Source of the DNA: Plotosus lineatus
Lineage: Eukaryota; Chordata; Actinopteri; Siluriformes; Plotosidae
Assembly: GCA_024760905.1 (NCBI GenBank)
Contig: CM045745.1
Location: 18,066,282 to 18,130,281 of the forward strand
Direction: 5' to 3'
DNA length: 64,000 bases
The notes under the pieces are model-generated. The model searched no databases, was not told the origin of the DNA, and worked only from the letters and a program-made list of their open reading frames with translations. The translations under genes and the position numbers were made by a program. Within the stretch, counting starts at the first letter, position 1. Each line of letters opens with the position of its first letter. Below are positions 29,400-40,779 of this stretch, in pieces.

Positions 29400-29781
29400 T
29401 ACAGACGCTCCCACACTTTCAAACATTCGTTTTATGAACATCTGGAGATACAAACATCTGGTCTGAGGTCAATAGTGAAAATGAAAGTGAAATGAAATTG
29501 AAGAACAAGTAGTAATAGAAACGGAATAAAGTCTATAGAAAGATATATAAGTATGAAATATAATTAAACATTATCCTAAGGTATTGGGAAATTATTCACA
29601 AATAATCCACCAATCAAACAGAATTATCTAGGAAGCACTACACACACTTCGGGTAAATAAATAAATAAATCAGATTACCTTCATGTCGAAGTTCGATTAT
29701 AGTTTTCTGGTGCTCCTTCAAAGGGCAAGTGGAAGCTGATCAGTTCAATTGTCCAGTTGTAGTGTCGCCTGTGTGTGTGTA

Positions 29782-29840
<59 letters not shown>

Positions 29841-29967
29841 ACAGTACAAACTCTTAGAGATTTGAAGGTGTGAACATGTGTTCCCCTCTAAAGAATGCCC
29901 TGTAACAACTTACAAACAAATTCATCTAACGAACGGCCGTCTGGAACTTAGCTGGGGAGCATCTGTA
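29400..29967. mobile_element. Probable MITE (568 bp) with TACAGAYGCTCCC ends
   Basis: The left end is TACAGACGCTCCCACACTTT. The right end in reverse is TACAGATGCTCCCCAGCTAA. Sub-terminal parts share ACAAAC and TTCGTT words (AACATTCGTTTTATGAAC against GCCGTTCGTTAGATGAAT). There is no coding. A GA array is inside. The class is inferred only from the inverted ends and a TA-containing border. Confidence 0.55.
29781..29834. repeat. (GA)n microsatellite
   Basis: About 24 GA units with two interruptions. Confidence 0.95.
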
Positions 29968-30139
29968 CTGTTGGATGTTATTGTATGCCTGTCTTCTATG
30001 TTGAAAACTCAATTATATCAACTTAATGAATAATGTATGATTTTTAATTGTTTTTTATATTAAGCTTAGAAATTAAGGTACTTAATAAATGAATAGGTTA
30101 GACCTCTTAATTTTTCTATTCGTTGTATGAGCTAATGTT

Positions 30140-31240
30140 TACCGTGACACAAAATATGTAATCTAATCTTGAGAATACAGTGTACCAATGCAAAAAATAC
30201 TCTGAGGGGAGAAATAAAGTAAAGGACCTTGGAGTGATTGATGCTGATCTTTCATTTAAAGCTCATGTAGATAATATTACTCTGGTAGCCTTTTTTTGTC
30301 TCAGGAATATTGCTATAATAAAAAAATATAATGTCACTGCATGATTTTGTTACCTCAAGATTAGATTAGTGTAATGCGTTATTGTCTGGTTGTTCTAATA
30401 GGTGCATAAACAGCTCAAGTTATTCCAGAATGCCGCAGCGAGAGCCCTTACTAGAACCAGGAGATACGGGTATATCACACTGCACTGGCTCCAAGTTTAA
30501 TTTTGAATCAAATATAAAATACTACTTTTTAACTGATAAAGCACGTAACGGTCTCGCGCCACATTATCTTATCAAACTTCTTGTTGTTTATAATTCGGCA
30601 GGCCCCCTTAGATCAAAAGGTGCAGGATGCTTAGTGATATTTTGAATAATGAAGACGACCGCAGGGGGCAGGGCTTTCTCTTACAAAGCCCACAGTTATG
30701 AAATAGCCTTCCAGTTAATGTTTGGGACTCGGACACAATCTCTGGTTTGAAGACGAGGCTGAAAACTTACTTGTTTAGTCAAGCATTTTGTTAATAGCCT
30801 TTTATTAGGTAAACGAGCAGATCTGGGGTCTCAGGTATAGAGTTCTGATAAACTGTATTGTTGGGATGCTGTTGCTCCCCCTCTCTACATGCTCACCCAG
30901 GTCTGTTTGACTTTGACAACAGGGGGCCCTCATGTCTGTCATCCTTCTGATTCTCTCTCTCTTTTAGTTATGCTGCCATAGCCTGTCATACTGGAGTCCT
31001 TGCTTGCACTCAGCAATAATAAAATTTTCTATTTCCATTATACCACACAAACTCTCACTCTCTCTCTGTTTTTGTTGAGGTACACATACTCCTTCTGGGA
31101 TCCTGATCCGTCTGTATCCTGAGTCCTGTCGTCTGTCCTAGTGTGCTCATGCTCGCTGGAGTCCTCATCTTGGAAGTGCTTCCTTCTTGTTGATGAAGAT
31201 GTGAATGGACCCAAATGTGCACGAACAGACTGTGAACACG

Positions 31241-31301
<61 letters not shown>

Positions 31302-31385
31302 AAATGAGGATGGGTTTCCCTTTTGGGCCTGGTTCTTCTCCAGGTTTCTTCCTCTCATCTACTGTGGGAGTTTTTTCAGCTCCAA
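30140..31385 (+). pseudogene. L2-like LINE remnant: end of RT and 3' region
   Basis: Plus-strand frames give VKDLGVIDADLSFKAHVDNI (about 30220-30275), then SGCSNRCINS and NAAARALTRTRRYG-like codons. Later come ARNGLAPHYLIKLLVVYNSA, GPLRSKGAGCLVIF, AGGRAFSYKAHSYE-like and GFKTRLKTYLFSQAF-like codons (about 30540-30790). This is the C-terminal half of a common fish LINE. Stops and frameshifts are frequent. Its 3' region (about 30890-31385), with GAGTCCTTGCTTGCACTCAG and TTCTCCAGGTTTCTTCCTCT, is interrupted by an AT array. Confidence 0.78.
31244..31298. repeat. (AT)n microsatellite in the LINE 3' region
   Basis: About 27 AT units. The flanking words GACTGTGAACACGTCTC and CCCAAATGAGGATGGG belong to the LINE 3' region. 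Confidence 0.97.
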
Positions 31386-31403
31386 CATATTATTTTTGAA
31401 AAC

Positions 31404-31735
31404 TCATTAATTCATTCATGCATTTATTCATTTTCGGAACCAATTAATCCTAATTAGGGTTGCAAGGAGACTGGTGCCCATCTGAGCCAACTCTGGTCAA
31501 AGGCAGAATATGCTCTGAACAGCTCACTAGGCCAATGCAGGGCAGAAACATGCTGACAACTACGCAGACTACTCTTGATGAAAGTCAGTTATGGTTCTTT
31601 TACATGCCTCTCACCATAGACAGTGAGAGACATGGTCAGCCTTTGATAACCCAGTTTGCTGCACGGGGGGGGTTTGAGGTAGTGACAACCCGTGGAGAGT
31701 GGGGCTTGAACCCTCAACCTTAGGATCAGTGATTC
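31404..31735 (-). mobile_element. Main SINE family, 5'-truncated copy with L2-type tail
   Basis: Read on the minus strand it ends at the left in a TGAATGAATTAATGAG tail. The body (CCATAGACAGTGAGAGACAT in plus orientation) and part of the head are present. The head stops inside GGATCAGTGATTC. No clear duplication was found. Confidence 0.8.
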
Positions 31736-31768
31736 AGGGTTCAAGCCCCACTCTCCACGCGTTGTCAC
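31682..31768. repeat. Inverted repeat made by two opposed SINE-head pieces
   Basis: GTGGAGAGTGGGGCTTGAAC (left) is the reverse complement of GTTCAAGCCCCACTCTCCAC (right). With GTGACAAC and GTTGTCAC it makes arms of about 32 bases around a 20-base loop. Confidence 0.85.
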
Positions 31769-31829
31769 TGAACCCTTTCTGTGACAGCCAAGAGTGCAAT
31801 CTGTGGAATGTGTTGTTTTGAAGACAAAC

Positions 31830-32480
31830 GAATTAAGGTCAAAGATTATTCTGCAAAAGATAGAAAGACACTGATGGATCCAGATAGGTTTTCTTGAAGA
31901 AGGGTCCAACCCTGGCTCTTTTGAATGCTGTTGGTACCTGCCCAGATGATGTGGAGTTATTGATGATGGGGAAGAAGGTCTTGAGAGATAGTATTGGAGT
32001 ATTGTGGAAGTAATTGGATTCAGTGAGCAAGTGGTTAGATTGCATGACGAGATGACTTACTGGATGTCTTCATTTGTGAGGCTGGAAAACTGTGCAAGGG
32101 AAAGGGAAGTGGAATCTACACTGTGTAGTGTAGGATTTGGGATTCGAGTAAATGTCTAGCAGATTTGTTTAGTCTTCTCTTCAAAGGATGGAAATATGTT
32201 GTGCAGTTTGCATGAGTCTTGAGTAACGGTGTCCAACTTATTCTCTTAGAAGGTTATCGTATAGCAGAAGTCACATCAGATGAAAATGTGGATAGGAGAG
32301 CATGGTAGCAAGCCAGATCTGATTCAAGTTGAAATTTCTTCCACTTTCTCTCAGCTGCTCAGAGTCGTCTACAATTGCTTCATAGCACTTCTGAGATCCA
32401 AGGAGCAGAACAATAAGTCTTTTTGGATTTTGTAGATAATGGGCAGAGGAGATCCATGGAAGCAGAGTGAAGAGAGGAAA
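31830..32480 (-). pseudogene. LINE reverse transcriptase fragment (L2/Rex-like type)
   Basis: The minus-strand frame 32045-31839 holds SSGQVPTAFKRARVGPFFKK and YLDPSVS, an N-terminal RT block of a widespread fish LINE. Upstream, to about 32480, LTNEDIQ and TTCSLNP-like codons continue in shifted frames. Downstream it breaks near 31850. It differs from the RTE and the 21.4 kb LINE. Confidence 0.65.
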
Positions 32481-34254
32481 GTGTCAGTAACATATTCTAG
32501 TGGCAGGGAAGAAAAGGAGACTGGGCTAGGATTATAAGATAAAGTACAAGAAGCAACAGATGAAGGAGATACAGTGTAGAAGTTTTGTCAAGTGGGTAAT
32601 AAAACTGACAGTGAGGGTTAGATAGAATATATAAGTTGATAGTAAAGGAAATGAAGTGGTGAAGTATTTCTACATTCTCCTGACAAGTCACAGGTGGAGA
32701 AGAAAATGCACATATACTTAGCAGAAATGTAGACGTTAACTGATATTACTGTGAAAGGGACATATCTGTTTGAAGGAATATATAGATCTGTTGACTGTTC
32801 TTGCCGCTGATGTCTTAAAAGTGAAAATTTCAAGTGAGTGTGTGAAGGTAGAAATAGTCGAGCAAGACTTAATCATGTTCTGTGTATGTGCAATGCAGAA
32901 AAATGTGCTCGTGAAAAGCATGAAATGTGTTCACCACAAAGTAAAAAAAGGGGCTTTTTGATTAATTATATACCATACACATCAAGCTGAGCTCAAATAT
33001 ACACTCAGCATATAGTACTGTAAATTATGCAGTTTCTACACAGAATTCTTCATTAAAAAAAGAAAGAAAGAAAGACAGAGCCTGCAGCCTTGAAGATGAG
33101 GATGACAATGTTTTTATTGTGCCAACATGGTTCTGGTGATAAATGAGAGACAGTTCTAGTGTTAGGGGCAGAATTGTAGCAAGGAAGAAAACAGGAGAAT
33201 GTAAAATGCTTTCTCAGTGTATCTCAACTTAGAGAAAAGAAAAACCTCTCAATATGCTATAGGAGATGCCTCTAGCATCCTGTATTTTCAATTCGTGCAC
33301 AAGCAACATTGCATAGATAAACAAACATACATACTAAAAGAAAATTTGGACAGAAGGAAGGAAGGATATAGAGCCAAGCATACAGAGCCCAGGGCTCTTT
33401 TCTGTCAGAGAATGAATGATTTTTTTGCACATGAGATAATTATGATTGGCAGTCAAGTGTAAGATTGTTAAAATAACCTACGTGTATTTATTACTGGTTA
33501 GAATGCATTTTGCACAAATCTGCAATAGTTGTATTTCAAGATAATAAGTTTACTCTCTTGCTATACTACAGACTAATGCAGATATAATTCGAAAAAATGA
33601 TGCTTGAGCTCGTCAAATCTTCTACTGTTTGCCACAACAATACCCTGGCACACATTACATAATAATATTGTATATCCCATCTATGTGCAAACTGCGTAAT
33701 CTTACTAAGGATTATGTTGTTATTATATGTATTTTTAATACCACAACATATCTGAATTCTTGAATATTAAGTTGTACATTAATTTTCTATAACACTGTGG
33801 CTCTTATACTACTTAAATAAGAATATGAATACAACAATCATGAATGGTTTGTATTGACATTCTTATTATAAAATGTTATTCTCTTAGAACAGTTTATGTA
33901 CAGGTAGTTTTGTAGAAACGTCACATAATCTAAAGATAATCAATGAAAAAAGTTCTATATAAGTTCTTTACAACAAACTTTTTCGATAAAAGTATTTATA
34001 AACATCTTAGGGAAGGTATGTATATCGTGCACAGCTGTTGGCCTAACGACTTGTCAAACTTAAGTTTTATTCAGTGGATGGTCACGAAAGTACTTGGACA
34101 TAGCTCTACATATAAAATTCTTTTGTCATTCTTTCTTTACCTCAGCCCATGCTTTGTAAATATGTGTCAGTAAAAAAAAAAAATCCTTGATTTCTTTGAG
34201 AACAATAAAGTTGCTATATTGAACAGAACATCAATAACAAATCCAAGTGAACAA
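32481..34254. other. Unassigned stretch
   Basis: No gene or known repeat seen. Poly(A)/AAAG runs occur at 33054-33074. The sequence becomes strongly AT-rich from 33480. Confidence 0.4.
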
Positions 34255-34819
34255 AGATGAACCATGAAAAGAGTATCCCAGAGAGGAAGCTCAGACCTGA
34301 CTAGGTGACCTGATCATGGGTGACAGGAGGAGGACAGGCAAAGTAAAAACAAGGTACAAATTGAAACTCATTGAACAAGCTTGACCAAGGTAGCAAAGAG
34401 CAATTCCAGGCAGTTGAGAAGATCGGACAATACGTCAGGCTGAGCTGACTGAGCTAAGGGAAGAAAAACAGGAAATTGAGTGAATAAGGTGCATATTATG
34501 GGAGTACTTAATCCTGATATAATACAGCTTAGCAAAACAAATGTAATGAAATGCTTAACAGGTTCAATCCCCTGGATATGCACCAAAATTAAAGAAGGGA
34601 GTTAGTTCAGAAGGAATATGCTACCAAGGCATCTGTAGAATGTCAGGGCACTCTACTTTAGCATGGTGGTTTTTGGTGGTCAACAACATTAGCACGTTAA
34701 TGATTCATGGAATGCAAAAATATTGTCACAAATGATTCAAGGAATGCAAAATATTACTCGCTAATAATTAATAGTATGTCAAAGTGTGAAGCAGTATAAC
34801 AATCAAAGGGTTACTTATA
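34255..34819. repeat. Diverged dispersed repeat (family D), copy 1
   Basis: Direct counterpart of 40780-41305. Matching blocks in order: GTGACCTGATCATGGGTGAC, CAGGCTGAGCTGACTGAGCT, GATATGCACCAAAATTAAAG and AGCAGTATAACAATCAAAGG with TTACTTATAAA. The class is unknown. There are no open frames of protein character. Confidence 0.7.
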
Positions 34820-34864
34820 AAACAAAAACAAAACAAAACAAAAAAAACAAACAAACAAACAAAA
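34820..34864. repeat. (AAAAC)n/(AAAC)n simple repeat
   Basis: AAAACAAAAACAAAACAAAA followed by AACAAACAAACAAAC. Confidence 0.9.
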
Positions 34865-36063
34865 AGTGCAGATAAAATCGGAACATTTACTGGAATGTCA
34901 AGATGGGGAGACGATTAGGATACTTACACATAGTTGTGAGATGCAATATGTGACATCCTTATTTTGGCCTAATTTTTGTATAGGCCTCGCCTAAACGATT
35001 GTCTGTACTGTGAGCAAAGTTAACCTGGAGTCAAATTCCTTGCATGTGTCCACAAATTTAACCAATAAAACTTATTTTGATATAAAAAAGAAAGAAAAAA
35101 GAAAGAACTCCATGTAGTCTCTGTTTTCATGGTTTTATAGCTGCTGATAATGTTTCAAAATGTTTATGTGGAACAATTTTCTATAAAACAAGATCCTAAA
35201 GTTCTATAAGACATCTGTATAAGTGTTTTGTTTGAATAATTTGCAGATTTCCATAATGTGTGATTAAACAAGTCAAAAATGTTTAATGAGTAGTTATTTG
35301 TAAGTGAAAAAGAAAACAAAATGTTCAGGAGATATTTATGTAGGATCATACCAGTCATATGATATATTCCAATTAATTTATTAAATTTAAGTTAATTATT
35401 TGCCACACAAAGCACAATTACTGAGATTCTTTCAGCAAATGCAATTATTGTTATTATTGAGAGTTTTTCAACTTATAGTAATTTTTGTTTTGCTTGATTA
35501 CAAATTTTGACAACAAACAAAAAGTGGTTATATGCCACAGGAAAAAAAAAAGCAAGTGAAGTGCAACTGAAAATCTCTATAAAAATGCTCAAGAACATCG
35601 GTCAACAAAAGAAAGCAGTGGACTTTAGCTAAACACAAAAAATAAATATAATCAAAAACGATAAAACCAGGTACATCACCAGAAACCTTTTTCAGTTTTA
35701 CACACTTACATTTAAGAGCAGTTTTAAAATGTCATGCTGGAATTACCAGTCTTTCTTTGTATGGCATGGTAATCTCACACCACACATACATTTGCAGCTA
35801 CCATAATAACAAAACAATGGCATTAAATTTAGTTTAAGTGATTGCAAAATCACTCTTTAACAAGTTATGTGCACATTTAACGACTACTTCACAAAACAGT
35901 ATCCCACCACCGTCCTTCATACCTCTCCAATTCCATTAAAAAAACAAAAACAAAACAAAACAAAAAAAACAAAACAAGAACAAATACACAAACAAACAAA
36001 CAGAAAAAAAAAACACCCAGGAAAAGACCATGATGCATTCGGTAAAATTTAGTTGCTTAACTG
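34865..36063. other. Unassigned AT-rich stretch
   Basis: No gene. An AAAC-rich simple repeat lies at 35938-36014. Confidence 0.4.
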
Positions 36064-36248
36064 TGGGCAGTGGTGGTCTAGTGGTTAGGGCGCAGGATTG
36101 CTCATCCTAAGGTTGGGCGTTCGAGTCCCCACATGGTTGTCACTGTCCCCCAGTACAGCTAACTGGGTTATCAAAGGCAGGCCATGTCTCTCACTGTCTA
36201 TGGTAAGAGACATGTAAAAGAACCATTGCTGACTTTCGTAAAGAGTGA
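36064..36248 (+). mobile_element. Main SINE family, head and body only (3'-truncated by the minisatellite)
   Basis: GGGCAGTGGTGGTCTAGTGG, box B GTTCGAGTC, and the body hairpins (CTCTCACTGTCTATGGTAAG) are present as far as CTGACTTTCGTAAAGAGT. Then the 48-bp repeat array begins. No tail of any type follows. Confidence 0.88.
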
Positions 36249-36254
36249 ACCCCC

Positions 36255-36785
36255 ACGGGGGCGTTGCCGCAGAAACATTGTCGGAACGTCGTACATTGAC
36301 GTCCAAAATGAACATCGCGGTGGGCGTTGTCGAAACGTCGCAGATTGATGTCCAAAATGAACGTCATGGACACTTCCTCGGAACGTTGCAAATTGAGGTA
36401 CAAAATAAACATCGCGGGAATGTTGCCAAAACGGCGCAGATTGACGTCGAAAACGAATGTCGTGGACACGCCCTAAATGAATGCTGCAGAAACGGCGACG
36501 GAACGTCGCAATTTAACGTTCAAGATGAACCGCGCTGGAACGTTGTCGGAACATCGCGAACTGACATCCAAAATGAACGTTGCGGGAACGTCCTTGGAAC
36601 ATCGCAAATTGACGTCCAATACGGAAGGCGTCGGAATGTCATGAATTGACGTCCAAAATGAACGTCGCGGGGGCGTCGCCGGAACATTGCATTTTGACGT
36701 TCAAAATGAATGTCGAGGGGAACGTCCTCGGAGCGTCGCAAATTGACGTCCAAAGTGAACATCGCGGGGGTGTCGTCGGAATGTT
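36255..36785. repeat. CpG-rich minisatellite with a 48-bp unit
   Basis: Ten copies of a core like GACGTCCAAAATGAACGTCG start (at the GTCC position) at 36301, 36350, 36398, 36446, 36518, 36566, 36614, 36651, 36699 and 36748. The spacings are 49, 48, 48, 72, 48, 48, 37, 48 and 49. The unit also carries GGAACGTCGCAAATT. CpG is very frequent, unlike the AT-rich surroundings. Since 48 is 16 codons, long frames stay open on both strands: plus 36245-36649, and minus 36876-36520 and 36469-36191, with 16-residue repeats. I see no start, partner or homology showing it is translated. Confidence 0.92.
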
Positions 36786-37509
36786 GGCTTTTTGGCTCTG
36801 ATACTTCTTCAGTCGTGGGTTGAATGCTGTGTTGAAATTTAGCCATAGTTCTGGGCTCACCACTGGGGTTGCACAAGGTCTGATTATGGATTTTTTAACA
36901 GGACCACCCTCAAATGCTCAAACACCATGTTATTCCCTGAAAGTCCACATCTTTGTAAACAACTGAACCCCAGGCATCTGAGATCATTTGTCTCCCTTAG
37001 AGTCTATGATGCAAAAACATCAACTGACACAGGAGGACAATATATTTTCTCATTTATGAAATCCTCTTGACGGCTTTCTGCATTCTTTAGTATACTTTAG
37101 CTAACTTGTGTACTTGCTGAAGTCTCTCTTCATGTACAGACAACCAATTCTGCTCATTGTCTTATACACCTTAACACCCTAGTAGTACATTCACTGGAAC
37201 TAATCTTTCTCTTGAACATGGCCTCCTCCTTTGATCCAAAAAAGTTTTGAACTCTGAGAGTAGTGTGACTGCTCTGAAAAACTATGATCTCTTCCCTTGC
37301 ATAACCAGGTTGCGTGTGAGTGTTGCCTTGCATGTTTAGCTCACTAGAACCTCACTCCACAGTATGGATCTGTCTCATGTAATCATATTCTGGGTCTGTC
37401 TCAGATGCCCCTGCAGCTCATATATGAGTATATGTAGAAATATGCAAAAGTGTTTTTTTTTAAACTGCTATATATTTATACTTGTTTATAATGGTTGGTA
37501 TCCTCTGTG
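36786..37509. other. Unassigned stretch
   Basis: No gene recognised. Next to the minisatellite the minus frame reads VSPELWLNFNTAFN, which I cannot place. Confidence 0.4.
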
Positions 37510-37512
37510 ATA

Positions 37513-37531
37513 GGGTTAGGGTTAGGGTAGC
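37513..37531 (+). repeat. Short interstitial telomere-like repeat
   Basis: TAGGGTTAGGGTTAGGGTAG, about three TTAGGG units, the vertebrate telomere motif. It is followed at once by AGCAGTGGTTCTTTTACATG, similar to part of the SINE body. Confidence 0.8.
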
Positions 37532-39176
37532 AGTGGTTCTTTTACATGACCACCATAGCATAACACCATAACCTACTAACTGTGCTAACACTCTGTCTAT
37601 ATTTTTTATTATTATAACAATATTCATGGTCATAACAATATTCAGTATTCCTTTTGCAACTTATTTGATTGATATGTTTTGTCTGTTTGTTTGTTTGTTT
37701 GTTTGTGATATGAAACCATGATATATGTCATTATCTTCGGCATCCTATTGTTCTGATCCTTTGACCCACTGCCTAATCACAACCATGATTTTAAAATTGC
37801 CTTTTGCCTTTCGTTACTTGGGGCTGTATTAAATTAACTTGTCTGCATCCCCTCATTTTTCTCCCTCACATTCATGACAGAATATTTAACTGCATGATGG
37901 AAGCAGCATAATGAGGTCTACTTTCTAGTGCTTACAAACCAAAGGCAGCTTTTCATAGATTATTAGGAGTAACGTAGTGCCATTAAGAATAAGCTGCAGA
38001 ATACCATGGAAAAGCTGCCCACTGCTACCAATAAACAAAACCCTCAAGGTCAGGTTCAGGGTCACCATGTCATGATTACTCATCTGCTGGCTGGCCCGTT
38101 CAATGGCAATAATAGTCAGTGACACAGATTCTTGCTGCAGTACTCCTTGTACTTCTGCATTGTACCAGAGAAACAAGGTGGAAAACATATAGACAATAGA
38201 CAAACAAGAGGTTTACTTGTTAAGGCCAATTTTGGTGATTTTTAAAATAGATTTAATATGGTTAAATTATATATCATTTTAAGCTTCAGGTTTTATCTAC
38301 ATAAAATTTAATAAAATATATAATTAGAAAAGTAGACAAGTGTGGAAATGTAGAATGAAAAAATGTAACAGATCTTAATAAAATTAATAGTGACAGGAAA
38401 GGGCAAGAAATCGGGAAATCTACCTCCTAATCATGACATTAATAATAATGCACCATTAAGTATGCAGGATGGTAATATAGATCTATATAATACGTAATCT
38501 AGCATCTAAATCTAGGTAACTTCTAGTAATTAGCCTTAACTTATAAAGAGAAAACTACTAAGAATAAAAAGCACGCATAAAACGATGTTCCGAGTATTTC
38601 TCCCTGTGCTCGTCTGCGGAGCCAAAGGGATGATCGTGAACAGCTTATTGTGAAGATAATGGGACATGAGGGAAATTTTACCTTTGGTAGATCTAGTTAA
38701 AAAAAAAAAGTTCAAACGGTTTGTTTTGTCTCAGCATCTACTTCTGAAATCAAAGACCTAAACCATGAGTAGCCATGATAGTCTGCATGCCCATAAACAT
38801 TCTCGACAGAAAAGGTGGAGCTCACGAAATATTTATATTTTAACAATAACACTATCGCTGTTTTATCCTTTCTAAGTCCATAAATTGTACTAAAATAGAA
38901 ACAGGATGTATATTTATAAAGATTTGCTTTACCATATTGATGAAACATAAGCGTCTGATGTCAATCACAAAAGAGGCTAATCATGTCACATTGCTTCATT
39001 CTTGCAACAAAACAGTGTTTATTGTTTTGTTGTTGTTTTTTGTTTGTTTTTGGGGTTTTTTGGGGTTTTTTTTTTTTGTTTGTTTGTTTTTGTTTTGTTT
39101 TTTGTTTTTTAATGCATCAACTAATTTGATTTAAGCTTTTGGAAGTAAAAAAAAGCATGCAAAAATATATTGAAAA
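37532..39176. other. Unassigned stretch with simple repeats
   Basis: (GTTT)n at 37681-37706 and a T/G-rich tract at 39022-39112. A 92-codon minus frame at 37925-38203 with hydrophobic segments has no recognisable family. Nothing else named. Confidence 0.4.
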
Positions 39177-39179
39177 TCA

Positions 39180-40520
39180 TGCATTTCTTTCCTTTGTAAG
39201 TCCAATAGTAAATCCAAGTATATTATTTCTGCTGTGAACTCTGCACCTGCAACACTTTCTCCAATTAGAGCTGGAGGTCCAAGATTGATGAATCCTATAT
39301 TTCAACCTATTATTACCAATATGGACCAAGCTCTGGCTCCTGTGATACAGGGACTGTACGGCCCATAAAAGCGAGTATGCCCCACAAGATAATCCGAACT
39401 CCTTCCACATACAAGATTTTGCATCGGCAACAGCTTGAGCTGCAACGTTTGACCTGCCGGTACCTGTCTGCTGCCTCGAGAGTCCCACAGGTCAATAGAA
39501 TCTGAGAGGCCTCCTTTTTCAGCTGGACAGCCCCCTTCACCATAGATGTCCACCACTGGGTGTGGGGGGGGTTACTGCCATGATAGGCACCAATGACTTT
39601 CCAGCATTAGCCATGGGCTGCTGCCTCAACAACGGAAAAACAAAACATGGCCCATTTGGATTCCATGCCACTTGCCTCCTTCGGGACATGGTTGTATCTC
39701 TGCTGGAGGCAGCAGTTAAAGGCTCCTCTGACAGGAGACTCCACAAAACAATCCCAGGGGACCCTGACTACCTGCCTAGGCCTGACAGGTTTAGAGGGCG
39801 GCCTCCCCTTCCATTGGAGCCAGCTCCCTACCAAGTGTTGATTGGTTGATAGCTCTGCTCCCCTCTTCATCCGAGTGACTAGAACATGCGATTGCAAGTC
39901 TGGTGATATCACTACAAAGTCAATCATCAAACTGTGGCCTGGTGCCAAGTGCATTTATGGACACCATTATGTTCCAACATGGTGCTCTTGATAGACAAAT
40001 CTTTAAGAGCACAGAAGTCCAACAAAGAAACACCATTTGGGTTCAGACTAGAGAGGCTATACCTACCAATCACATCATTCCAGGTCACACTATTGTTGTC
40101 CACATTGGCATTGAATTCTCCCATGACAACAAATGAGTCCTCTGGGTCTCATCATGCCATTTAAAGACTCCAAGAATTGTTTATACTCTGGATTGTCATT
40201 TGGTACATAAACACAAACAACAGTCCTGAAGGCAAAGGGAAGCTACCTTTTTGTCAACTGGGGAGAACTCCAATGTGTGGGAGCTGGGATGGGGGACAAC
40301 AAGGATGCCCACACCAGCTTGCCACCTCCCCCATGAGCAACTTCAGACTAGAATAAAGTCCAGCTGTTCTTGAGATGGGTAGTTACAGAGCCCAAGCTCT
40401 CATTGAGGTGAGTCCGGCTATATCTAGTTGGTAACTCTCCACCTCACACATTAGTTCAGGCTACTTCCACACCAGGCAGGTGACATTCTATGTCCCAAGA
40501 GTCAGAGTCAGTAGCTGAGC
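39180..40520 (-). pseudogene. APE-type LINE (LINE-B), endonuclease and part of RT, decayed
   Basis: On the minus strand the endonuclease part reads GEFNANVDNNSVTWNDVIGR, then LLDFCALKDLSI and CTWHQATV (40124-39930). SLMIDFVVISPDLQSHVLVT, KRGAELSTNQHLVGSWLQW (the catalytic H block) and WAMFCFSVVEAAAHG follow (39930-39610). Further on are TCGTLEAADRYRQVKR-like codons and, after a deletion, AVQSLYHRSQSLVHI from the RT domain (about 39375-39330). Frameshifts are many. The upstream UTR and endonuclease start extend to about 40520. Smaller pieces of the same family lie at 49240-49360 and 60366-60535. Confidence 0.8.
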
Positions 40521-40779
40521 ATCAATTCAACAGAACCCATGCCTTTATTTGCCCATGCAGTAAGCCTGTTAAAGGGAATGATAGGTACCATGCCGATTGA
40601 AAGAGAAAGAGGTTCAAACTCCATGGGTGAAGTTGGTGAATAATCAGTTGGAGAAAGGCCATTTCATAGGTTAATCAATAATGAGAGGGTAGACTGAAAG
40701 CTCAGTAGAAGAGTAGTCAGGGGAAGCAAAAGGAATACAAAGGGAGCCCGAAGGAAAGGATGAAACAGTAGATTAGCCA
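40521..40779. other. Spacer
   Basis: Nothing recognised. Confidence 0.3.

Noticed and set aside
36245..36649. The 134-codon plus frame and the minus frames over the minisatellite as real genes
   Set aside because: The unit length divisible by three explains the open frames on both strands. No start context, splice sites or homology support translation.
36255..36785. CRISPR array
   Set aside because: The repeat is contiguous, with no unique spacers, and the DNA is vertebrate.
37925..38203. A 92-codon minus frame with hydrophobic segments as a membrane protein exon
   Set aside because: No family recognised, no convincing splice sites at its ends, and its length is compatible with chance.
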